Shown piece by piece: positions 1-5,041 of a stretch of DNA of 5,041 bases. Within the stretch, counting starts at the first letter, position 1. Each line of letters begins with the position of its first letter. The notes below the pieces were generated by a model. The model had not been told where the DNA came from. It searched no databases and was given only the letters and a program-made list of their open reading frames with translations. The stretch is from Dictyoglomaceae bacterium (lineage in GTDB: Bacteria; Dictyoglomota; Dictyoglomia; Dictyoglomales; Dictyoglomaceae), in the NCBI GenBank assembly GCA_028276205.1, contig JAPYWU010000116.1, forward strand, positions 1 to 5,041, read 5' to 3'. A program made the position numbers and the translations under genes.

Positions 1-407
1 TCAGTATTTATAAGATCTTTTATAAAATTACTCAAGGGAATTTCCATATTAAGACATCAGGTACCAGTTGGCTTGAGGCAGTAAAAGTAATAGCAAAATT
101 TGATCCAGATTTATTCTTAGAGTTATACAACATAGCCCTTGAAAATTTGGAGAAAAGTAAAAAAGCCTATAAAGTAGATATTAAGAAGGAAGATTTTCCA
201 ATAGAGATAAAAGAAGATCTATTAGCTTTTCTTTCCAAAAAAGAAGTAAGACAGCTTTTCCATATATCATATGGAATTCTCTTATATGAGAAGAGGGATG
301 ATATATATTCCATATTAGATAAATATGAAGAAGATCATTATAAATTTGTATACGAAAATATAAAAAGACATCTTAAGGAACTCTTTGAGGAGGGAAAAAA
401 TGTATAA
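1..407 (+). CDS. uxaE: Tagaturonate epimerase UxaE, C-terminal part (5' end outside window)
   Basis: The reading frame is open from the first base (first full codon at 3) to the TAA at 405-407, giving 134 visible residues. UxaE epimerises D-tagaturonate to D-fructuronate, letting galacturonate enter the fructuronate/mannonate branch of hexuronate catabolism; it is a cytoplasmic metal-dependent enzyme described in Thermotoga maritima and is usually near 480-500 residues, so roughly the last quarter is seen. The call rests on remembered family patterns: an FHIKTSGTSWLEA stretch at visible residues 14-26, followed by DPDLFLELY (34-42), then the C-terminal helices with RQLFHISYG and a final HYKFVYENIKRHL. 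The gene has no start in the window; the TTG at 147 is an internal leucine codon. Its stop lies 8 nt inside the next gene, suggesting coupled translation. The fructuronate reductase encoded downstream would use its product, which supports the identification. The metal-binding residues cannot be judged from this fragment. Confidence 0.84.
   Translation, partial: SIYKIFYKITQGNFHIKTSGTSWLEAVKVIAKFDPDLFLELYNIALENLEKSKKAYKVDIKKEDFPIEIKEDLLAFLSKKEVRQLFHISYGILLYEKRDDIYSILDKYEEDHYKFVYENIKRHLKELFEEGKNV
387..394 (+). promoter_or_regulatory. Ribosome binding site of the 2-hydroxyacid dehydrogenase gene
   Basis: GAGGAGGG lies 5 nt before the ATG at 400 and inside the uxaE coding sequence. It decides the start: the longer reading from TTG at 385 would place the Shine-Dalgarno inside the gene and add MRREK before the natural first beta strand (MYKIAIV). 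Confidence 0.85.
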
Positions 408-1407
408 AATAGCCATCGTTAATTCAAGTAGTTTTGGTAAATATTTTCCAGAACATATAGAAAGACTCAAGAAAATAGGTTGTGTAGAAAGATTTACCCT
501 TCCTGGCGATATGCATGGGAAAGAACTGGCAGAAAAGCTTATAGGATTCAATATTATTATAGCAAGTGTAACCCCTTTTTATGATAGAGAATTCTTTGAA
601 TATAAAGATGAAACCTTGCTTATAACACGCCATGGTATAGGTTATAACAACATTGATATAAAAACCGCTACAGAGAAAGGAGTAATTGTAACTAAAGTAC
701 CAGGAGTAGTAGAAAGAGAAGCTGTAGCAGAAACAGCTATTGCCTTACTAATGGCTGTAATGAGAAAAATAAGAGAAGCATCTCTAAAAGCAAGAGAGGG
801 TAAATGGGAAGAAAGGGCCAACTTCATAGGTTGGGAAATTAAAGATAAAGTAGTAGGAATTATAGGATATGGAAATATTGGAAGTAGGGTAGGAGAGATC
901 CTTAAAAATGGATTTAATGCAAAAGTCATAGCTTATGATCCCAATATTCCAGATGAAAAATTAAAACAACTGGGAGCAGAACCAGTATCCCTTGAAGATT
1001 TGCTAAGAAGATCTGATATTATCTCTCTTAATGCCTCTTTAAATGAAAAAAGCAGGCATATGATATCAGAGAAAGAATTTAATATGATGAAAAATGGAGT
1101 AATCATAGTAAATACAGCAAGAGGAGAATTAATGGATGAAGAAGCATTGATTAAAGCTATAAAGTCAGGAAAGGTTGCAGGCGTAGGCTTAGATGTAATG
1201 AAGGACGAGCCTCCAGATCCTCAAAATCCTCTTTTACATATGGATAATGTGGTAGTAACACCCCATATCGCTGCATATACTTATGAGTGCTTAAAAGGTA
1301 TGGGAGACAAAGTAGTTTCAGATGTAGAAAAAATAGTCAATAAAGAAATTCCTGATGAAATTGTAAATAGAGATGTGTTGGAGAAATTGCCATGGAGAAA
1401 GATTTAG
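400..1407 (+). CDS. D-isomer-specific 2-hydroxyacid dehydrogenase (NAD-dependent), substrate unknown
   Basis: A complete 335-residue cytoplasmic oxidoreductase that should interconvert a 2-keto acid and a D-2-hydroxy acid; length is normal for the family. The substrate-binding domain includes RHGIGYNNID (77-86) and VPGVVEREAVAE (100-111). The Rossmann domain has the GxGxxG fingerprint at G156-Y-G158-N-I-G161, and D180 at the end of the next strand predicts NAD(H) rather than NADP(H). The catalytic triad is intact: R241 in NTARGE, E270 in DVMKDEPP and H289 in TPHIAAY. The start is the ATG 5 nt after a strong ribosome binding site. The gene overlaps uxaE by 8 nt and the kinase by 16 nt, so it is very likely co-translated with them. 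Relatives include 3-phosphoglycerate dehydrogenase, glyoxylate/hydroxypyruvate reductase and 2-ketogluconate reductase; there is no C-terminal ACT domain, which argues against a regulated SerA. From context I favour a 2-keto sugar-acid reductase, possibly forming gluconate for the next two enzymes; this is inference. Confidence 0.9.
   Translation: MYKIAIVNSSSFGKYFPEHIERLKKIGCVERFTLPGDMHGKELAEKLIGFNIIIASVTPFYDREFFEYKDETLLITRHGIGYNNIDIKTATEKGVIVTKVPGVVEREAVAETAIALLMAVMRKIREASLKAREGKWEERANFIGWEIKDKVVGIIGYGNIGSRVGEILKNGFNAKVIAYDPNIPDEKLKQLGAEPVSLEDLLRRSDIISLNASLNEKSRHMISEKEFNMMKNGVIIVNTARGELMDEEALIKAIKSGKVAGVGLDVMKDEPPDPQNPLLHMDNVVVTPHIAAYTYECLKGMGDKVVSDVEKIVNKEIPDEIVNRDVLEKLPWRKI
1380..1385 (+). 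promoter_or_regulatory. Ribosome binding site of the FGGY kinase gene
   Basis: GGAGAA sits 6 nt before the ATG at 1392, inside the last codons of the preceding dehydrogenase gene. It is the weakest of the four sites here. With the 16-nt gene overlap it fits translational coupling, in which ribosomes finishing the dehydrogenase help initiate the kinase. Confidence 0.65.
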
Positions 1408-2894
1408 TTTTAGCGGTAGATTTAGGAACTACAAATATAAAAAGTGGGATTATTGATAAGGAAGGTAGAATTTTAGCCCTCATACAAAAAGAATTACCTT
1501 TAGAAAAAGATTCCTTTGGAAAGGCAGAGCATAATCCAGAAACCATATTTAATATATTTGTAGAAGTAGTAAGAGAAGTAGTAAAAGGTTTTGAAGAAAG
1601 AATTAGTATTTTGATAACCTCTTCTTATATGTTTGGCCTTCTACCACTTGATAAAAACAAAAGGCCCCTCACAGGGATAATAACTCTACTTGATACCCGC
1701 TCCAGAGAAGTTTTTGATGATCTCTTAAAAGAAGCAGATTTTAAAGAGATATATAAAAGAACTGGATGTCCCCCTCTACTTTATTATCCCTTTGTAAGGA
1801 TATATTGGTTGAAGAAAAAACATAAAGATATATTTGATTCTGCTAAATATTATTTAGGCTCTAAATCTTTTCTCATATATAAACTCTTAGGAGAAGCCTA
1901 TACAGAACCAAGCATTGATTCCTCAACTCAGCTTCTAAATATTCATACTTTAAACTGGGATCCTTATGTCTTAGATTTTTTAGGCATAAAAGAAGAAAAC
2001 CTTCCCCCTGTAGTTTCAGGAGATAAAATATTAGGAAAACTACCCAAAGAGACCTTAGATCTTCTTGGTCTAAAAAGTGATGTACTTTTAGGAGTAGGAC
2101 TTTATGATGGTGGTGCTGTAGGTACAGGAATAGGAGCATTAGCTGGAGATGGAATAGGAATAATAAATATTGGTACTACTGCTATGTTTAGAGTACCATA
2201 TCCTAAGGCTATTTTTGATGATACAGAAAAAATGAGAATACAAGTACCCTATTTCTTTGATAATAAATGGTTCCCAGGGGGAGGAATAAACAATGCAGGA
2301 ATTATTCTTAAATGGTTTAGAGATAATATGTTTAATATGAGTTATGAAGAGCAAACTAATATAGCAAAAGATGTTGACTCTGATGACCTTTTCTTCCTTC
2401 CTTATCTTACAGGAGAAAGAAACCCAGATATAGGAAGCATTGCATCTGGTGTTTTATTTGGACTTCGACCCCATCACAATAAAGCCCATATAATAAAGGC
2501 GGGTATGGAAGGAATATCTTATATCATAAGAATGCTATATGAAACTTTAAAAGAATTAGGAGTAGAGATAAAAGAAGTAAGGGCTGGTGGAGGTGGAGCA
2601 AGATCAGATACCTGGATGCAGACTCTTTCAAATATAATGGGAATGGATGTAGCTGTAGCAGATACCGATGAACCTGCTCTTTTAGGTTCTGCCATCTTGG
2701 GTTTCACAATGATAGGAGAATATCCTTCATATAGATCAGCTACTGAAAAAATGGTAAGAATCAAAAAAGTTTATAAACCAGAAGAAGAAAAAATTGAATA
2801 TTATAAAAAAAGATTTGACTTTTTTGTATATCTTACAAAAAATTTAAAAGAAGCCTTTTCAATCCATACTCAATTAAAAAAGGGAGGTTCTTAA
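1392..2894 (+). CDS. FGGY-family carbohydrate kinase, gluconokinase-like
   Basis: A complete 500-residue ATP-dependent sugar or sugar-acid kinase, normal length for FGGY enzymes. The N-terminal domain opens with the phosphate-binding DLGTTNIKSG (10-19), followed by AEHNP (45-49), PLTGIIT (92-98) and YKRTGCP (121-127). These match the layout of Bacillus GntK as I remember it. The C-terminal domain has the likely catalytic base D239 in GLYDGG, a second nucleotide loop INIGTTA (258-264), INNAGIILKWFRD (299-311), PYLTGER (337-343) and the adenosine motif AGGGGARSD (398-406). Placement directly before gnd supports gluconate as substrate (gluconate to 6-phosphogluconate), which would make it gntK. 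Three positions near the expected sugar site differ from GntK: F81 follows M80 where His is usual, L99 replaces Trp in the T-W-x-D-x-R motif, and I347 replaces Trp after GERxP. I therefore leave the symbol blank; another aldonate or a ketose is possible. The gene ends one base before gnd. Confidence 0.85.
   Translation: MEKDLVLAVDLGTTNIKSGIIDKEGRILALIQKELPLEKDSFGKAEHNPETIFNIFVEVVREVVKGFEERISILITSSYMFGLLPLDKNKRPLTGIITLLDTRSREVFDDLLKEADFKEIYKRTGCPPLLYYPFVRIYWLKKKHKDIFDSAKYYLGSKSFLIYKLLGEAYTEPSIDSSTQLLNIHTLNWDPYVLDFLGIKEENLPPVVSGDKILGKLPKETLDLLGLKSDVLLGVGLYDGGAVGTGIGALAGDGIGIINIGTTAMFRVPYPKAIFDDTEKMRIQVPYFFDNKWFPGGGINNAGIILKWFRDNMFNMSYEEQTNIAKDVDSDDLFFLPYLTGERNPDIGSIASGVLFGLRPHHNKAHIIKAGMEGISYIIRMLYETLKELGVEIKEVRAGGGGARSDTWMQTLSNIMGMDVAVADTDEPALLGSAILGFTMIGEYPSYRSATEKMVRIKKVYKPEEEKIEYYKKRFDFFVYLTKNLKEAFSIHTQLKKGGS
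2881..2888 (+). promoter_or_regulatory. Ribosome binding site of gnd
   Basis: AGGGAGGT, containing a full GGAGGT core, ends 7 nt before the ATG at 2896 and lies within the last codons of the kinase gene. It supports the ATG as the start of gnd. Confidence 0.85.
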
Positions 2895-2895
2895 A

Positions 2896-4308
2896 ATGAA
2901 AAGTTTTGTAGGGCTTATAGGTCTTGCTGTAATGGGACAAAATCTTGCTTTAAACATAGCCAGAAAGGGATATAGTGTGGCTGTTTATAACAGAACACCT
3001 GAAAAAACGGAAGAATTTATAAAAAACAGAGTAAAAGATGAAAAAATTTCTCCATATTACGACATAAAAAGTTTTGTAGAAGGATTAGAAAAACCAAGGA
3101 AAATAATTCTTATGGTAAAGGCAGGAAAACCAGTAGATGATGTGATAAATGAACTTCTTCCTTATTTAGAACCAGGAGATCTTATTATAGATGGAGGTAA
3201 CTCCTACTTTAAAGATACTTCAAGAAGGCTCCAAGAATTAAAAGAAAAAAATATTCTATTTTTAGGTATGGGAGTTTCAGGTGGAGAATTTGGAGCTCTC
3301 CATGGTCCTTCTTTAATGCCTGGTGGGACTAAAGAAGCCTATAGTTTAGTAGAAGAAATGCTTCTCAAAATAGCAGCAAAAACTGAAGATGGACCATGCT
3401 GTACCTATGTAGGAAATGATTCAGCAGGTCATTTTGTAAAAATGGTCCATAATGGAATTGAATATGCAATTATGCAGATCATTTCGGAAGCATACGATAT
3501 TATGAGAAAAGGATTAAAGATGACATCAGAAGAAATAGGGAATGTTTTTGAGGAATGGAATAGAGGAGAACTTAATTCTTTTCTTATGGAAATCTCCTAT
3601 AAAATTATGAGATACAAAGATCCAGAAGCAGGAAGACCTTTGGTTGAGCTTATACTGGACAAGGCTGAGCAAAAAGGTACTGGAAAATGGACAGCCCAAA
3701 CCGCTTTAGATTTAGGTATTCCAACTCCAACCTTAAATCTTGCTGTAGAGGGAAGGGTTATATCTCACTTCAAAGAACTTAGAGTAAAACTGTCTCAAAT
3801 AGCCTATAAAGAAATGGAAAATATAGATTTAAATAAAACAGAGGTTATAAAAGATTTAGAAAAAGCCTTACTTTTTGGGGTATTTATATCTTTCTCTCAA
3901 GGTCTTTGGCTTATTGATGAAGCCTCAAAAACCTTTGGATACGAAATAGATCTATCTGAGGTACTTAGAATATGGAAGGGTGGCTGTATAATTAGAGCAA
4001 AGATATTAAATTTCTTAAGAGAAATAATAAAAGAAAATCCTGATAATGCTAATTTATTACTTTCTTCTTTAGCCATAGATTTTATAAAAGATAAAATTTC
4101 CTCAGTAAAAAGAATATCCCAAATTGGGAGATCTCTATCTATTCCTCTCCTTGCTCTAAATTCTACTCTTGATTATTATTATGCTTTATCTTCTGAGAAT
4201 CTTCCTGCTAACCTTATTCAAGCCCAAAGAGATTTCTTCGGAGCCCATACCTATGAACGCATAGATAAAGAAGGCATCTTCCATACTGAATGGGAAAAAT
4301 TAGAATAG
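2896..4308 (+). CDS. gnd: 6-phosphogluconate dehydrogenase, decarboxylating (long, dimeric type)
   Basis: Oxidatively decarboxylates 6-phosphogluconate to ribulose 5-phosphate and CO2 with reduction of NADP+, in the cytoplasm. At 470 residues it is the full-length dimeric form, not the ~300-residue short form. The N-terminal Rossmann domain carries GLAVMG (9-14) and NRT (32-34), the latter typical of NADP preference. IIDGGNSYFKDT (97-108) and GVSGGEFGALHGPSLMPGG (126-144) form the signature region. The catalytic lysine is K182 (HFVKMVHNGIEY) with N186 and E189 beside it. The helical domain has KGTGKWT (260-266), R287 at the substrate site and GGCIIRAKIL (362-371). The C-terminal tail has R445 and H451 in RDFFGAHTYER, which reach the partner subunit's active site in known structures. 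All residues I know to be essential are present. The extreme tail, FHTEWEKLE, replaces the common FHTxW-G ending. With the kinase upstream it forms a gluconate-to-pentose-phosphate module without glucose-6-phosphate dehydrogenase in view. Confidence 0.95.
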   Translation: MKSFVGLIGLAVMGQNLALNIARKGYSVAVYNRTPEKTEEFIKNRVKDEKISPYYDIKSFVEGLEKPRKIILMVKAGKPVDDVINELLPYLEPGDLIIDGGNSYFKDTSRRLQELKEKNILFLGMGVSGGEFGALHGPSLMPGGTKEAYSLVEEMLLKIAAKTEDGPCCTYVGNDSAGHFVKMVHNGIEYAIMQIISEAYDIMRKGLKMTSEEIGNVFEEWNRGELNSFLMEISYKIMRYKDPEAGRPLVELILDKAEQKGTGKWTAQTALDLGIPTPTLNLAVEGRVISHFKELRVKLSQIAYKEMENIDLNKTEVIKDLEKALLFGVFISFSQGLWLIDEASKTFGYEIDLSEVLRIWKGGCIIRAKILNFLREIIKENPDNANLLLSSLAIDFIKDKISSVKRISQIGRSLSIPLLALNSTLDYYYALSSENLPANLIQAQRDFFGAHTYERIDKEGIFHTEWEKLE

Positions 4309-4315
4309 GAGGTGA
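4307..4315 (+). promoter_or_regulatory. Strong ribosome binding site of uxuB
   Basis: AGGAGGTGA is a nine-base complement to the canonical 3' end of bacterial 16S rRNA, 5 nt before the ATG at 4321. Its first two bases belong to the gnd stop codon TAG (4306-4308). It is the strongest translation start in the window and implies high expression of the reductase. Confidence 0.9.
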
Positions 4316-4320
4316 ATAAA

Positions 4321-5041
4321 ATGAGTTATGTGGAAGAGCTTTTCAATATAAAGGATAAAGTAGCCTTTTTTACAGGTGGTGGAGGTATATTAGCCTCTGC
4401 CATATCAGAGGGTTTAGGAAAGGCGGGAGCAAAAATTGTACTTACAGACATCAATGAACAAGCTCTAATGAATCAGGTAGAAAAATTAAGAAGTATGGGT
4501 ATTACCGCAGAAGGCTACGTAATGAATGCCTTAGATAAAAAGAATGTGGAAGAAGTTGCCCAAAAGGTAAAAAGCGTCTTTGGAAGAGTAGATATTCTTC
4601 TTAATGCTGCAGGAGGAAATATACCAGAAGCAGTTACTTCTGATAAGGTAACTTTTTGGGATCTTCCAGTAGAATCAATACAAAAAGTAGTAAACATAAA
4701 TCTTTTTGCAGGAGCTATAATTCCAAGTCAAGTCTTTGGTAAGATGATGTTAGAAAACCCAGATGGAGGAGTAATTATAAACTTTGCTTCCATGTCCTCT
4801 TTTAGACCTCTTACAAGGGTGGTAGGATATTCAGCAGCAAAAGCAGCAGTTGCAAACTTTACTCAGTGGCTTGCAGTATATGTAGCAAAAGAATTTTCTC
4901 CCAAGATCAGAGTTAATGCTATTGCTCCAGGCTTCCTTATTACAAATCAAAACAGATATTTACTTTTAAATGAAGATGGATCTCTAACTCCCCGTGGAAA
5001 AGCAGTAATAGATCATACACCTATGGGAAGATTTGGAGAGC
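4321..5041 (+). CDS. uxuB: D-mannonate oxidoreductase / fructuronate reductase, SDR type (3' end outside window)
   Basis: The first 240 residues of a classical short-chain dehydrogenase; the family is about 270-280 residues, so some 30-40 are missing at the end. It should reduce D-fructuronate to D-mannonate with NADH, ahead of mannonate dehydratase. The nucleotide motif is TGGGGILA (18-25). D43 in LTDIN predicts NAD(H). NAAGG (95-99) is the usual structural motif. The catalytic set is N127, S157, Y170 and K174 (YSAAK). The sequences FRPLTRVVGYSAAKAAV (161-177), NFTQWLAVYVAKE (179-191) and LTPRGKAVIDHTPMGRFGE (222-240) are characteristic of the Bacillus YjmF/UxuB type, which is unrelated to the long-chain E. 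coli UxuB. UxaE in the same operon would supply its substrate. A 5-ketogluconate reductase or gluconate dehydrogenase (IdnO/Gno-like SDR) is a less likely alternative because of the LTPRGK insertion. The start follows an ideal ribosome binding site, 12 nt after gnd. Confidence 0.85.
   Translation, partial: MSYVEELFNIKDKVAFFTGGGGILASAISEGLGKAGAKIVLTDINEQALMNQVEKLRSMGITAEGYVMNALDKKNVEEVAQKVKSVFGRVDILLNAAGGNIPEAVTSDKVTFWDLPVESIQKVVNINLFAGAIIPSQVFGKMMLENPDGGVIINFASMSSFRPLTRVVGYSAAKAAVANFTQWLAVYVAKEFSPKIRVNAIAPGFLITNQNRYLLLNEDGSLTPRGKAVIDHTPMGRFGE

Larger units (their letters stand above)
1..5041 (+). other. Single hexuronate/gluconate operon segment, open at both ends
   Basis: All five genes point the same way with junctions of -8, -16, +1 and +12 nt. 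No gap could hold a promoter, operator or intrinsic terminator, so one transcript probably covers the whole window. The missing partners expected nearby are uronate isomerase (uxaC), mannonate dehydratase (uxuA), KDG kinase and aldolase, a transporter and a regulator; none is inside these 5041 bases. Confidence 0.8.

Noticed and set aside
385..399. TTG at 385 as start of the 2-hydroxyacid dehydrogenase
   Set aside because: The Shine-Dalgarno GAGGAGGG at 387-394 would be inside the gene; the ATG at 400 has correct spacing and begins the first beta strand directly.
391..402. Run of six A before ATG at 395-400 as a programmed frameshift joining uxaE to the dehydrogenase
   Set aside because: uxaE ends with a normal C-terminal helix a few codons later and the dehydrogenase has its own ribosome binding site; both proteins look complete separately at this junction.
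147..407. A separate 86-residue protein starting at TTG 147
   Set aside because: The frame is open from the window edge and the upstream residues (FHIKTSGTSWLEA) continue the UxaE family pattern, so the TTG is an internal Leu codon of a truncated gene.
642..929. Antisense 95-residue open frame, and similar minus-strand frames at 315-551, 424-633, 1337-1546, 1873-2139, 2139-2354, 2519-2764 and 4515-4697
   Set aside because: All lie opposite strongly conserved coding sequence, show no family motifs and have composition expected of reverse-complement shadows; none has convincing support as a gene.
400..1407. SerA (3-phosphoglycerate dehydrogenase) assignment
   Set aside because: The core resembles SerA but there is no ACT or other C-terminal regulatory domain, and all neighbours are sugar-acid genes; only the family-level call is supported.
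2881..2900. Promoter or terminator between the kinase and gnd
   Set aside because: Only one base separates the genes, there is no hairpin with a T-run, and the purine-rich stretch is explained by the ribosome binding site.
1..5041. CRISPR, mobile element, tRNA/rRNA, riboswitch or phage-defence system
   Set aside because: No spaced repeats, terminal inverted repeats, transposase motifs or RNA-gene signatures were seen, and almost every base is inside a recognisable metabolic gene.

Overview
This window is the interior of one tightly packed, plus-strand sugar-acid operon from an AT-rich bacterium. Five genes are read in the same direction: the 3' end of a tagaturonate epimerase (uxaE), a complete D-2-hydroxyacid dehydrogenase, a complete FGGY carbohydrate kinase of the gluconokinase type, a complete long-form 6-phosphogluconate dehydrogenase (gnd), and the first ~240 residues of an SDR-type fructuronate reductase / D-mannonate oxidoreductase (uxuB).

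Organism: the DNA is AT-rich, codon use favours AGA/AGG for Arg and ATA for Ile, the coding strand is A/purine-rich, proteins are rich in Lys/Glu/Ile, and ribosome binding sites are strong. Together with UxaE, an enzyme characterised in Thermotoga, this suggests an anaerobic thermophile such as Dictyoglomus, a Thermotogota or a thermophilic Firmicute. The genus is an inference from style and was not tested by any search.

Layout: uxaE ends at 407 and overlaps the dehydrogenase (400-1407) by 8 nt. The dehydrogenase overlaps the kinase (1392-2894) by 16 nt. One nucleotide separates the kinase from gnd (2896-4308), and 12 nt separate gnd from uxuB (4321 to past the window end). Each of the four visible starts has a purine-rich Shine-Dalgarno sequence. 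No intergenic gap is long enough for a promoter or terminator, so the operon begins upstream of base 1 and ends beyond base 5041. No RNA gene, mobile element, repeat array or CRISPR was seen.

How the genes may work together: UxaE interconverts D-tagaturonate and D-fructuronate, and UxuB reduces fructuronate to D-mannonate, which normally goes on to KDG. That accounts for galacturonate/glucuronate breakdown. The middle three genes suggest a second arm: the hydroxyacid dehydrogenase could reduce a 2-keto sugar acid to an aldonate such as gluconate, the kinase would phosphorylate it, and Gnd would oxidatively decarboxylate 6-phosphogluconate to ribulose 5-phosphate. The families are clear. The substrates of the dehydrogenase and of the kinase are inferred, and the kinase carries substitutions at positions that usually line the sugar site. 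No wholly new system is evident; the uncertain substrates of the two middle enzymes are the most interesting point.
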